A model generated the notes under the pieces. That model did no database searches. It was not told where the DNA came from and saw only the letters and a program-made list of their open reading frames with translations. DNA of 45,088 bases, from contig CP070671.1 in assembly GCA_020351875.1 (NCBI GenBank), positions 3,364,048-3,409,135 on the forward strand, in the 5' to 3' direction. Each line of letters begins with the position of its first letter. The first letter of the stretch is position 1. Positions 24,197-32,091 of the stretch are shown here, piece by piece. Source of the DNA: Chromatiales bacterium (lineage in GTDB: Bacteria; Pseudomonadota; Gammaproteobacteria; Steroidobacterales; GCA-2729495). Both the position numbers and the translations under genes were made by a program.

Positions 24197-25687
24197 TCAA
24201 TGCACCCCGAGGTCGTCCAGTACCAGGCCCGCCGTGGCCTTGGCAGAGTTCACCACGCCGGGAATGCCGGCGCCCGGGTGCGTACCGGCCCCGGTAAAGT
24301 ACAGACCGCCGACCCGGCGGTCGCGATTGTGCACCCGGAAGAAGGCGCTCTGGGTCAGAATGGGTTGCAGGGAGAAAGCCGATCCCTGGTGGGCATTCAG
24401 TTCCGTCACAAAGTCCCGTGGCGTAAACGTCCGGCAGGTGACCAGGTCTGCCCGCAGGCCGGGAATGTAACGCTGCTCCAGGTAGTCGAGAATCCGATCG
24501 CGGTAACGGGGTGCCTGCGTCTCCCAGTCCACAGCGTTTTTTGCCAGGTTCGGCACCGGCGCGAGCACGTAGTGCGTGCTGCAACCGGGCGGTGCGAGTT
24601 GCGGGTCTGTCACCGACGGTGAGTGCAGGTACAACGAAAAATCGTCCGCCAGTTCGCCACGGTCGAAAATATCGGCCAGCAGTTCCTTGTAACGGGGGCC
24701 GAACAGCACCGCGTGGTGCGACAGGTCGCGGTGCTCGCCTTTCAGGCCGAAATAAATCAGGAACAGGGACATGGAGAAGCGCTTGCGAGGCAGACTTTTT
24801 TGCACCCGCGCGACCAGCGGCTCATCTTTCAGGAGGTGCGTGTACGTGTGCACCACGTCGGCGTTGCTCACAACCGCCTTCACGTCCAGCCGTTCCCCAC
24901 CGGCCGTGCGTACCGCGCGAACGCGGCCCCCGGCCGTCTCGATGGCCTCCACCGGACAACTCAGGCGTAACTCCCCGCCGATGTCCGTAAACAGCCTGGT
25001 CAGTCCCTGCACCAGGGCACCGGTGCCCCCCCGCGGGAACAGCACCCCCCAACGTTTTTCCAGCGCGTGGATCAGCGCATAGATGGCCGAGGTGGTGAAC
25101 GGATTGCCGCCCACCAGCAACGTATGATAGCTGAAGGCCTGGCGCAGGTTCGGGTCCTGCACGTATTTCGACACGATGCTGTACACGGAGCGGTAACTCT
25201 GCAGCGTCACCAGCTGCGGAGCCGCCCGGATCATGCTCCACCAGTCCAGGAAAGGCGTGGCCGCCAGCTTCACGTAGCCTTCCTGGAATACGGCCTCCGA
25301 GTACTTCAGAAACCGCCGGTAACCGTCCACGTCGCGCGGATTGCGGGCCGCAATCTGGGCGCTCATGCGCGCATCGTCCGCGGTGTACTCCAGCTGGTAA
25401 CCGTCTTCCCAGCACAGCCGGTACATTGGGTCCAGCGTGAGCAATTCCACGTAGTCGGCCATCGGCCGGCCGGCTGCGGCGTAGAGCTCCTCCAGGCAGT
25501 TCGGCGCGGTGATCACCGTGGGCCCGGCATCAAATGTGAAACCCTGGTCTTCGTACACGTAGGCGCGCCCGCCCGGCCGGTCGCGGGCCTCGACCAGCAC
25601 GGTGGGCACGCCCGCTGCCTGCAGGCGGATCGCGGCCGCCAGCCCGCCAAAGCCGGCACCGATCACCGCGACCCGGTCGGTACTCAC
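24197..25687 (-). CDS. crtI: Phytoene desaturase
   Basis: 496 aa, the normal CrtI length. N-terminal FAD site RVAVIGAGFGGLAAAIRL and EARDRPGGRAYVYEDQGF, then FDAGPTVI. The C-terminal bacterial phytoene dehydrogenase signature is GLYFTGAGTHPGAGIPGVV. It introduces four double bonds to give lycopene. GTG start at 25687 overlaps the crtY stop as GTGA. An open frame runs 86 codons further upstream inside crtY but has no CrtI-like sequence and is not used. Followed by crtB with a one-base gap. Confidence 0.94.
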   Translation of the reverse strand: MSTDRVAVIGAGFGGLAAAIRLQAAGVPTVLVEARDRPGGRAYVYEDQGFTFDAGPTVITAPNCLEELYAAAGRPMADYVELLTLDPMYRLCWEDGYQLEYTADDARMSAQIAARNPRDVDGYRRFLKYSEAVFQEGYVKLAATPFLDWWSMIRAAPQLVTLQSYRSVYSIVSKYVQDPNLRQAFSYHTLLVGGNPFTTSAIYALIHALEKRWGVLFPRGGTGALVQGLTRLFTDIGGELRLSCPVEAIETAGGRVRAVRTAGGERLDVKAVVSNADVVHTYTHLLKDEPLVARVQKSLPRKRFSMSLFLIYFGLKGEHRDLSHHAVLFGPRYKELLADIFDRGELADDFSLYLHSPSVTDPQLAPPGCSTHYVLAPVPNLAKNAVDWETQAPRYRDRILDYLEQRYIPGLRADLVTCRTFTPRDFVTELNAHQGSAFSLQPILTQSAFFRVHNRDRRVGGLYFTGAGTHPGAGIPGVVNSAKATAGLVLDDLGVH

Positions 25688-26862
25688 GGGTTGCCCCCGC
25701 TCAGTCGCGCCACCCCGCTCCGTGGGCCGCCGAACAGGCTGGCCAGCGCCCTGCCCACGGGTATCGGTGGTCTGCCACTCAGGATGCGCAGCCGGTCGCT
25801 CCAGGTGGGCTGGCCGGCATAGAAGCGGTTCACCAGCGGTGCGGGCAGCCGATAGAAGTGCTGCAACACGCGGTAACGTTCGGCAGGCTCGCAACCCAGG
25901 TAGAGCATGCGGTTCAGCAACCGGAAGTAGCGCCCGGCGCGCCACAGTCGGAAGCTGCGCGCCCGGATGCGGCGATACAAAGCGTCACTGCGCCAGGTGT
26001 CGACGCCCGCCAGGTCGTCGGCCAGGCGCACCGCCTCGGGCAATGAGTAGCCGGTGGTGTAGTGAAACAGGCCGGCGCGCACGCCCGACCGTGGCACGCC
26101 CGGCCCCTGCGACCAGTAGCCGTCGAGGTCGCCGCCCAGGACAACCGGCAGCGCGCCCTCTTCTTCGCGAATGATTCCGGCAATTCTCCAGTCCCGTTCT
26201 CGCCCATAGGCACCAATCGCCTCACGCATTGCGTCGCGATCCAGCCCCGGTGTGTCGCTGTAGCGCGTGTCTTCTACCAGTACAGTGCGTTCGTCGAACG
26301 GCAGCGTATAGATGAAACGGAAGCCGTCTTCCTGTGCGACGGTCGCGTCCATCAGCAGCGGCGCGTCCAGGCCATGCGGGGTATCGAGTTCGAGCAGGTG
26401 GCCGAGGAACTTCTGGAAGCGCACGTCCAGTTCGCGGCCACCCGGATCCCCTCGCCCGTCGATGACCGCCGGTGCATGAATCGTCTGGCCGTCTGCCAGC
26501 GTCACCGAATCGGGTGTGATGGTCTGGACCGCCACGCCGGTCCGCACCGCGTCCCCCAGGGCCTTCGTGGCGCCGGCATGCAATGCCTCGGCGGTAATCG
26601 CGTGATAGCTGCCGTCCAGCCAGCGATCGCGACGCGGGAAAATGATGCGGTGCCGGTCCCAGCTCCGCACGACGAAGGGCTCCAGCCACCGGCCCTGCTC
26701 CGGCGTGACATCCGTGCCGTGAAAGCACCAGGTATGGTTGCCACCGAGCGTGCGGTCACGCTCCAGCAGCAGGACCTTCAGCCTGGGCTGCGCCGCGCGC
26801 AGCCGCCAGGCGATGAGCGTGTTCGCGAGCCCGCCACCGACCAGGATGAGGTCCGGGTTCAC
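25684..26862 (-). CDS. crtY: Lycopene beta-cyclase
   Basis: 392 aa, CrtY type. N-terminal dinucleotide-binding motif LILVGGGLANTLIAWRL, GGNHTWCFHGTD (about 40-51), and the FIYTLPFDERTVLVEDTRYSD block characteristic of CrtY/CrtL cyclases. It closes both ends of lycopene to beta-carotene. GTG start at 26862 shares one base with the upstream DUF2141 gene's stop (TAGTG), and its own stop overlaps the crtI start by four bases. The operon is thus very tight: 134-aa unknown, DUF2141, crtY, crtI, crtB. Confidence 0.93.
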   Translation of the reverse strand: MNPDLILVGGGLANTLIAWRLRAAQPRLKVLLLERDRTLGGNHTWCFHGTDVTPEQGRWLEPFVVRSWDRHRIIFPRRDRWLDGSYHAITAEALHAGATKALGDAVRTGVAVQTITPDSVTLADGQTIHAPAVIDGRGDPGGRELDVRFQKFLGHLLELDTPHGLDAPLLMDATVAQEDGFRFIYTLPFDERTVLVEDTRYSDTPGLDRDAMREAIGAYGRERDWRIAGIIREEEGALPVVLGGDLDGYWSQGPGVPRSGVRAGLFHYTTGYSLPEAVRLADDLAGVDTWRSDALYRRIRARSFRLWRAGRYFRLLNRMLYLGCEPAERYRVLQHFYRLPAPLVNRFYAGQPTWSDRLRILSGRPPIPVGRALASLFGGPRSGVARLSGGNP

Positions 26863-27287
26863 TACGGAAACAGGATTTCGAGGTCCTGATCTTGGTTACC
26901 GAACTCGAAGGCAGCATCCCTGAACTTGGCGGGGCCGAACATGCTGCGCGCGCCGTTGGAAAACGCATAAGGTTCGCGAGGAATACCCATGAAGGTGTCG
27001 ATCTTCCCGTTCTCGTTGCGGTCCTGGTAGGTGCTGATGGCAAAGGTTCCGGCCGGCAGGTCTGCAAACGACACGACCGCCTTGCCGTCCGCATCCACGG
27101 GCACGCGGGTTTCCCGCTTTACGTCCTTCAGCCAGTTGTCTTCAGCATCGAACAGGCCGACGACGAACTTGCCTTCGCCCGGCTTGCCGCCTTCCAGTGT
27201 GATCGTGAGTGTGGCCCCCGTATTTGCGGTGGCATACAAGGCCACCGGCAACAAAGACAACAGCAGGATTACAGTTCCGATTCGCAT
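26862..27287 (-). CDS. DUF2141 exported protein in the carotenoid operon
   Basis: 141 aa, signal peptide MRIGTVILLLSLLPVALYA with cleavage near TAN. The body matches DUF2141: TLTITLEGGKPGEGKFVVGL, then LPAGTFAISTYQDRNENGKI and DTFMGIPREPYAFSNGAR. The conserved DRN.NGK.D..FmGiP core is diagnostic. The family is a secreted beta-sandwich of unknown function; it recurs beside carotenoid genes, as far as I recall. Its ATG directly follows the upstream gene's TAG (TAGATG) and its stop overlaps the crtY start by one base. Co-expression with crtYIB is therefore very likely. A role in carotenoid binding or transfer across the envelope is only a guess. Confidence 0.85.
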   Translation of the reverse strand: MRIGTVILLLSLLPVALYATANTGATLTITLEGGKPGEGKFVVGLFDAEDNWLKDVKRETRVPVDADGKAVVSFADLPAGTFAISTYQDRNENGKIDTFMGIPREPYAFSNGARSMFGPAKFRDAAFEFGNQDQDLEILFP

Positions 27288-27692
27288 CTATGGCATCCTT
27301 ATCTTGCCGCCACCCGGTACGCCACCGCCCGGCATGCCGCCGCCTGGTGCCCCGCCTTGCGGCACAATGATTGAAGAAGCCGCTTCGCGGCGCATTTCCT
27401 CCAGCTTCTGCATCGCATCTTCTACGGCTACGTTAGCGCTGGCGGCAAAATTGTCGGCGGCTTCTTTCAGGGTGGTACCGGGAATGTCGAAACTCAGCGG
27501 CAACGGCCCGGCCCGGGTCAGCAGCTGCGTCTGGCCCACGAACACCACCTCGCGGGCGGTGTCGACCTGGCCGTCGCCGTCCACTGGTGTCAGGCGCTGA
27601 ATCGTGCCCACCCGCCGGTCGGTAAAGATTTCCTCCCGGTAGAGGTTCTGGCCATCCATCCGGATTTCCAGCTCCTGGTCTTCGTCGGCCAT
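27288..27692 (-). CDS. Uncharacterised cytoplasmic protein, first gene of the crt operon
   Basis: 134 aa, start ATG at 27692. No signal peptide. Acidic N-terminus (MADEDQELEIRMDGQNLYRE), then beta-rich segments (VGTIQRLTPVDGDGQVDTAR, VFVGQTQLLT, PLPLSFDIP) that suggest a small barrel. A helical stretch follows (TLKEAADNFAASANVAVEDA). The tail is Gly/Pro-rich (GGAPGGGMPGGGVPGGG), with four GG(x)PGG-like units. I do not recognise a family. Its TAG is immediately followed by the DUF2141 ATG, so it is translationally linked to the carotenoid genes. It is divergent from srkA, 98 bp apart. Confidence 0.75.
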   Translation of the reverse strand: MADEDQELEIRMDGQNLYREEIFTDRRVGTIQRLTPVDGDGQVDTAREVVFVGQTQLLTRAGPLPLSFDIPGTTLKEAADNFAASANVAVEDAMQKLEEMRREAASSIIVPQGGAPGGGMPGGGVPGGGKIRMP

Positions 27693-27790
27693 GGTCTGTC
27701 CCTCTGGTCCGCTTGCGAAAGCCGCTAAGGGTACCAGTCTGGGCGATTTTCTGCGCCACCCGGCGCCGGCCGGGGTGCTAACCTCCGCCG

Positions 27791-28786
27791 ATGCCCGCCC
27801 GCCCCGATATCGCATTCCAGGCCCTGCAGCCCGAAGACATCCTGGGCGCCACCGACAGTGTCGGCCAGCGCAGCGATGGCCGCCTGCTGGCCCTGAACAG
27901 TTACGAGAACCGGGTATACCGGGTGGGCATGGAAGACGGGCCGCCGCTGGTGGCGAAGTTCTACCGGCCCGGGCGCTGGTCCAACGAACAGATCCTGGAA
28001 GAGCACGAATTTGCCTGCGAACTGGCCGCCGCGGAGATCCCGGTGGTGGCACCGCTGACCCTGGACGGCGCAACCCTGCACGAGTTCGGTCCGTTTCGCT
28101 TTGCACTGTACCCGTGCCATGGTGGCCATCCGCCGCCGCTGGACGACACTGCGTTGCTGCGCCAGCTGGGCCGGCTGGTCGCCAGGATTCACGAGCTCGG
28201 CGCTCGCCGCGCATTCGAGTACCGGCCGTCGATCACGGTGACCGACTATGGCACCGCGTCAAGGGACTACCTGCTGGCGGAAGGCTTTATCCCGGCAGAT
28301 ATCGAAGCCGCGTACACGAGTATCTGCGAACATCTCTTGACCGCGGTTGAACAATGCTATGCACGGGCGGGTGAGCCACAGGCTATCCGGGTGCACGGCG
28401 ACTTCCACCCCGGCAACGTGCTGGTGCTCGATACCCGGGTACACATCGTGGACCTGGATGACGCGCGCATGGGTCCACGCATTCAGGACCTGTGGATGCT
28501 GCTGTCCGGGGACCGCGATGAACAAATGCCGCAACTCGCCGAGGTCCTGGCCGGCTACAGCGAGTTCGCGAACTTCGATGCGCGAGAGTTGCACCTGGTG
28601 GAAGCGCTGCGCACCCTGCGCATCATGCACTACGCGGCGTGGCTGGCCCGGCGCTGGCAGGACCCGGCCTTTCCCCATGCGTTTCCGTGGTTCAACACGC
28701 GCCGCTACTGGGACGAACACGTGCAGTCCCTGAAGGAACAGCTCTCTTTAATGCAGGAACCGCCGCTGGACTGGCTGCCGGCCTGA
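27791..28786 (+). CDS. srkA: Stress-response serine/threonine kinase SrkA (YihE/RdoA)
   Basis: 331 aa, the family's usual length. It has the nucleotide-binding part NSYENRVYRVGMEDGPPLVAK, with the phosphate-anchor Lys. The catalytic motif HGDFHPGNVL (about 199-208) and the metal-binding VDLDDARMGP (about 217-226) follow, with WLARRW and AFPWF motifs near the end. SrkA is an aminoglycoside-phosphotransferase-fold kinase that protects against oxidative and envelope stress. ATG start at 27791, divergent from the crt operon. The family is best known in gammaproteobacteria, which supports the taxonomic guess. Confidence 0.9.
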   Translation: MPARPDIAFQALQPEDILGATDSVGQRSDGRLLALNSYENRVYRVGMEDGPPLVAKFYRPGRWSNEQILEEHEFACELAAAEIPVVAPLTLDGATLHEFGPFRFALYPCHGGHPPPLDDTALLRQLGRLVARIHELGARRAFEYRPSITVTDYGTASRDYLLAEGFIPADIEAAYTSICEHLLTAVEQCYARAGEPQAIRVHGDFHPGNVLVLDTRVHIVDLDDARMGPRIQDLWMLLSGDRDEQMPQLAEVLAGYSEFANFDARELHLVEALRTLRIMHYAAWLARRWQDPAFPHAFPWFNTRRYWDEHVQSLKEQLSLMQEPPLDWLPA

Positions 28787-28801
28787 CACCCGCCCGGAAC
28801 C

Positions 28802-28925
28802 ATGCCGAACCCGGGCCGCATTCTGCGTGAACTGAGCATCCTGACTTACTGCGTGCCGGGTCTGGACGACTGTGTCCCCGCCTGGCAACGACATCTGGAC
28901 TATCGCGGGGCCGACGGATGTCTGC
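28802..28925 (+). pseudogene. Probable 5' remnant of a VOC-family gene
   Basis: After srkA an ATG at 28802 opens a peptide whose first ~40 residues (LRELSILTYCVPGLDDCVPA, then WQRHLDYR) look like the opening beta-alpha unit of a vicinal-oxygen-chelate protein (Y.V.dld..v.ayq..Ldyr). The likeness stops close to the 3' end of the minus-strand DUF938 gene at 28926. The frame then runs on as antisense sequence with low-complexity Arg. The gene seems cut off there, perhaps by a deletion that brought the DUF938 gene in. The match is short, so this is tentative. Confidence 0.4.
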
Positions 28926-29528
28926 TCAGCGGCCAGTCCGGGACCAGACCAACAGCTGGTTGTTGGCGGGCATCGAGTGGTCGGCAAGCAGCTCGAGTCC
29001 TTGCGCCGCGGCGAGCTCAGCGACGGCGTCGAAGTCGCGAATACCGCTGGCGGGGTCGCGCCGGCGCAGGCCCACATCAAAGGCCGCGTTGCTCGGGGCC
29101 GTGAAACCCGCCGCATAACGGAAGGGCCCGTAGATGCAGAGCCGCCCACCCGGCGCGAGCATACGCCCCACCCCAAAAAACAGGTCTTGCACCGCCGGCC
29201 ACGACATGATGTGCAGCGTGTTCGCAGTAAATATCGCGTCGGCCCGGTCGACGGGCCAGCGCTCGGTCCGAACATCGAGCGCAATGGGGGGCAAACAGTT
29301 GGCCGGCCCTTCGGCGACAACCCGATCCCGCAGCGGGGCGAGACATTCCGCGAGCTCGGTGGGCTGCCAGTTCAGTTGCTGGAGTGCTGCGGCGAAGTAC
29401 ACGGCATGCTGCCCGGTGCCGCTGCCAATTTCCAGCACGTTCCGGCAACCCGACACCACATCGCGCAAGACATCGAGTATCGGGGCCTTGTTGCGTTCGG
29501 AAGCGGCGGAAAACAATAGCGCATTCAT
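28926..29528 (-). CDS. DUF938 SAM-dependent methyltransferase
   Basis: 200 aa. It starts MNALLFSAASERNKAPILDV, the DUF938 hallmark, followed by the SAM-binding motif VLEIGSGTGQHAVYFA at ~31-46. TANTLHIMSWPAVQDLF (about 102-118), LAPGGRLCIYGPF and a C-terminal ADHSMPANNQLLVW are all diagnostic. The family is widespread in proteobacteria; the methyl acceptor is not known. The ATG start is clear. It is antisense-adjacent to the truncated VOC-like fragment and divergent from the zinc-ribbon gene at 29716. The 187-bp gap between them holds nothing convincing. Confidence 0.9.
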   Translation of the reverse strand: MNALLFSAASERNKAPILDVLRDVVSGCRNVLEIGSGTGQHAVYFAAALQQLNWQPTELAECLAPLRDRVVAEGPANCLPPIALDVRTERWPVDRADAIFTANTLHIMSWPAVQDLFFGVGRMLAPGGRLCIYGPFRYAAGFTAPSNAAFDVGLRRRDPASGIRDFDAVAELAAAQGLELLADHSMPANNQLLVWSRTGR

Positions 29529-29715
29529 GGGTTGTGCTGGTGGAGAGCAGTTATTGGCTTTGCCGAGACCCTATCACGTGGGAAAACACGCACGGTCCCG
29601 GCGCGGGCGCGAGCTAAACGCCGATCCGTGAACTGCGTCGCCCCGGCGGCATTCAAGTTTCCCGCGGGCGGGCCGATAGTCTGGGTTGGGGACCACGCCA
29701 ACGGGGAGACGCGCA

Positions 29716-30108
29716 ATGGCACGACTGGCTAGGGATCATGGAGATCCGGCTCTGCTGGCCTTCATCGGGCAGCTGGTAGAAGACAACAGCCTGGAAGGTG
29801 AGGCCGCGGTCGTTGCCCGCAAGTTGCTGGAAAAGGGTGCGACAAAGCTGACCGCGGACGAACGCGTGCTGCTGGAACAGGAAGTGATCGAGCCCTATAT
29901 CACCGCCTGCGAAGCCTGCGACAGTACGCCGTCCTGGGCCGAGATGCTGCACGTGTACGACACCGGCCTGTGCGCCAAGTGCTTCAACAAACTCGAAGGC
30001 GTGGAGGTTCCCGCGGTGCGACCGGACTGGATGCCGCTGCCCGCGCCACCTGAAGAAGACGACGACACCATCGCCGGCCTACCCGCACTGGCGCCTGTTG
30101 ACGCCTGA
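29716..30108 (+). CDS. Small protein with a two-CXXC zinc-ribbon-like motif
   Basis: 130 aa, not recognised. The first half is helical (LLAFIGQLVEDNSLEGEAAV, KLTADERVLLEQEVIEPYI). Then CEACDSTPSWAEMLHV (about 65-80) and CAKC (about 87-90) give two CXXC pairs about 20 residues apart, as in zinc ribbons. The tail is acidic and proline-rich. The SD GGGGAG at 29703-29708 is 7 nt before the ATG at 29716. It could be a small regulator or nucleic-acid-binding protein. Confidence 0.6.
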   Translation: MARLARDHGDPALLAFIGQLVEDNSLEGEAAVVARKLLEKGATKLTADERVLLEQEVIEPYITACEACDSTPSWAEMLHVYDTGLCAKCFNKLEGVEVPAVRPDWMPLPAPPEEDDDTIAGLPALAPVDA

Positions 30109-30110
30109 CA

Positions 30111-30172
30111 GGTGGGCTGGTGCCTGGGGTGCCGGCCCATGCCTGGGATGGGGGCCGTTGGGGGTTGCGCCT
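30111..30172 (+). repeat. G-rich tract with imperfect direct repeat
   Basis: The 135-bp gap before the MBL-fold gene holds several runs of 3-5 G on the plus strand and an 11-bp direct repeat with one mismatch, TGCCTGGGGTG (30121-30131) and TGCCTGGGATG (30140-30150). Four G-runs within about 45 bases could form a G-quadruplex. No function is evident. A TACAAT at 30230-30235 lies only 8 nt before the ATG at 30244. Confidence 0.3.
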
Positions 30173-30243
30173 GAACCCTTTGGGATTCTGAAGATTCTCC
30201 GGGCGCGAGCTGTAGCGGATCCTAACCCGTACAATCTGCCTGC

Positions 30244-31281
30244 ATGGTAGCAAGACCAGACGCCGCGAAGCTTTCGATGCGCGCAGAACGGCCCAGCGAC
30301 GGTGAGTTATTGCCCGTCGCGCCGGGTGTCAACTGGCTGCGTATGCCCCTGCCCTTCGTCCTGAATCACATCAACCTGTGGCTACTGGAAGACGGCGACG
30401 GCTGGTGTATCGTTGACACCGGCATCGCGGCCCAGACGACTGAGGCGCTCTGGGACAAGCTTCTCACGGGCGAACTCGCCGACCGCCCTGTCACGCGCGT
30501 GATCGCCACGCACCTGCACCCCGACCATGTTGGTATGGCCGGTTGGCTCACCGAGCGCACCGGGGCCCGCCTGCTGATGACGCGAAGCGAGTACCTGTCG
30601 GCGCGCTTGCTGGTAACCGACGAACCGCCGCCGCCGCCGGAGAACCTGGCTTTCTATCGGGCGGCAGGCATGAACGACGCACAGCTGGAGAGCTACGCCG
30701 GAGGCTACGGCATCTACCGGAAAATCGTCTCGCCACTGCCGCTGAGCTACCAGCGCATAGAAGCCAGCGATGTGTTGCAGATCGGCCGGCACAGCTGGCA
30801 AGTGCTGATCGGGCGCGGGCATTCGCCGGAGCACGCGTGTCTTTACTGCGCGGAGCTGGGCCTGCTGATTGCGGGCGACCAGGCCCTGCCCACCATTTCG
30901 CCAAACGTCAGCATCTGGCCCACCGAACCCGGCGCGAATCCGTTGCAGGACTGGCTCGAGTCCTGCCGCGAATTGCCGGCACAACTACCCGGGGATGTAC
31001 TCGTGCTGCCAGCTCATGGCCGCCTGTATACCGGACTTGGCGTGCGGATGGCGCAACTGATCGACGAGCACGAGCAGGCCCTGGATGCGGCTCGCGCAGC
31101 CTGCGCCGAACCGCGCCGCGCGGTGGATCTCTTTGACGCGCTGTTCCGGGGTGCAGTGAACGGCGGCAATCGCATCATGGCCACCGGCGAGTCCATTGCC
31201 CACCTCGCGTACCTGGAAGCCGCCGGGGAGCTGCAGGCCCATACCGATGACGGCGGCGTGCGCTGGTACCAGCGCAGCTGA
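30244..31281 (+). CDS. MBL-fold metallo-hydrolase
   Basis: 345 aa. The metal-binding motif THLHPDHVG is seen at ~86-94 (HXHXDH), a further His in IGRGHSPEHACLY (about 199-211), the bridging Asp in LLIAGDQALP (about 217-226), and a last His in LVLPAHGRLY (about 254-263). The C-terminal ~70 residues form a small helical, winged-helix-like tail, as in LACTB2-type proteins. It should be a cytoplasmic, two-metal hydrolase acting on a lactone, thioester or phosphoester. No SD precedes the ATG and a -10-like TACAAT is 8 nt upstream, so the mRNA may be nearly leaderless. Convergent with the GST gene, 4 bp apart. Confidence 0.88.
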   Translation: MVARPDAAKLSMRAERPSDGELLPVAPGVNWLRMPLPFVLNHINLWLLEDGDGWCIVDTGIAAQTTEALWDKLLTGELADRPVTRVIATHLHPDHVGMAGWLTERTGARLLMTRSEYLSARLLVTDEPPPPPENLAFYRAAGMNDAQLESYAGGYGIYRKIVSPLPLSYQRIEASDVLQIGRHSWQVLIGRGHSPEHACLYCAELGLLIAGDQALPTISPNVSIWPTEPGANPLQDWLESCRELPAQLPGDVLVLPAHGRLYTGLGVRMAQLIDEHEQALDAARAACAEPRRAVDLFDALFRGAVNGGNRIMATGESIAHLAYLEAAGELQAHTDDGGVRWYQRS

Positions 31282-31285
31282 CAGC

Positions 31286-31963
31286 TTACTGCTGGCCGGT
31301 GATGCGCGCGGCCATTGCTTTCATGAAGCCATCGACCGCGGCCGCGTATTCATCCACCGTGGTCTTGCAGGCGTGGTTACCCTGTATGGCTTGCCACCAT
31401 GTCGCCAGGCGACCGTCGCCTTCGGTGGGATCCGTAATCTCGGGAAAATTAGCGAATACCACTTTCTTGATCAGCATCAGGTAGGGTGCCGCCGCACAAT
31501 CACCCAGGGTTGGCTCGGCACCCACGCAGAACGGCCCCGGCCCCATGAAGTGCCCCAGGTAGCCAAGGCCCTTTTCCAGCGCTTCGGTTGCACCGGCGAC
31601 CACCTCCGCATCGCGGCTGGCCGGGTTCATTTGCTGGAAGAACGTACTCGTATGCGGCGCGATGTACAGGTCGACGATGCGGGAAATCAATCGTGACGTG
31701 GCCCTCTCCAGCGGGTCTTCCGGCAGGCCGGGCTTCCCGCCACCCGCTTCCTCGATGTATTCGCAAATCGTCTCCGACTCCGGAATGCAGCGCCCGTCGA
31801 CGTCGAGGCTGGGGATTTTCGCAATGGGGTTGAAGGCCATGTATTCCGGCGAGCGGGGCGAATTACCCGGCATGCCCGCCAGCGGCACTTCAATGCCCTT
31901 GATCCGGGCCAGCATGACCACCCGGGTGACGTACGGAGAAGCGAGAGCGCCGTAGAGTTTCAT
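31286..31963 (-). CDS. Glutathione S-transferase family protein
   Basis: 225 aa. N-terminal thioredoxin-like domain: MKLYGALASPYVTRVVMLAR, then the cis-Pro segment KIPSLDVDGRCIPESETICE with the glutathione gamma-Glu-binding ES pair, to about residue 78. A helical C-terminal domain follows. No Cys is present at the catalytic loop; Ser9 (ASPYV) is the likely catalytic residue. The ATG at 31963 is chosen over a 38-codon upstream extension that has no GST sequence. Divergent from the second LLM gene. The pairing with LLM, MBL-fold and ThDP enzymes suggests detoxification or cleavage of an electrophilic intermediate, e.g. an epoxide or ether. Confidence 0.88.
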   Translation of the reverse strand: MKLYGALASPYVTRVVMLARIKGIEVPLAGMPGNSPRSPEYMAFNPIAKIPSLDVDGRCIPESETICEYIEEAGGGKPGLPEDPLERATSRLISRIVDLYIAPHTSTFFQQMNPASRDAEVVAGATEALEKGLGYLGHFMGPGPFCVGAEPTLGDCAAAPYLMLIKKVVFANFPEITDPTEGDGRLATWWQAIQGNHACKTTVDEYAAAVDGFMKAMAARITGQQ

Positions 31964-32050
31964 CGTCTTGTCCTTCTTGTGCTTAACGATCGTGGCGGTG
32001 CACCGCTGATGTTCAGCCAAGTTGCGGCCGGAGGTCAATGGGCCCTGGGC

Positions 32051-32056
32051 TATAAT
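32051..32056 (+). promoter_or_regulatory. Putative -10 box of the second LLM gene
   Basis: A perfect TATAAT lies 35 bp before the ATG at 32092, in the divergent GST/LLM gap. A TTGCGG at 32022-32027 is 23 bp upstream, too far for a standard -35, so activation by a regulator would be needed. A short stem GGGCC/GGCCC follows at about 32063-32077. The SD AAGGAAG is just before the gene. Confidence 0.4.
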
Positions 32057-32091
32057 CCGCGGGCCTTGCCGGCCCAAGGAAGAAGAACAAC

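Noticed and set aside
25688..25945. 86-codon N-terminal extension of crtI
   Set aside because: It lies inside crtY, has no CrtI similarity, and the GTG at 25687 gives a GTGA overlap and the normal N-terminus.
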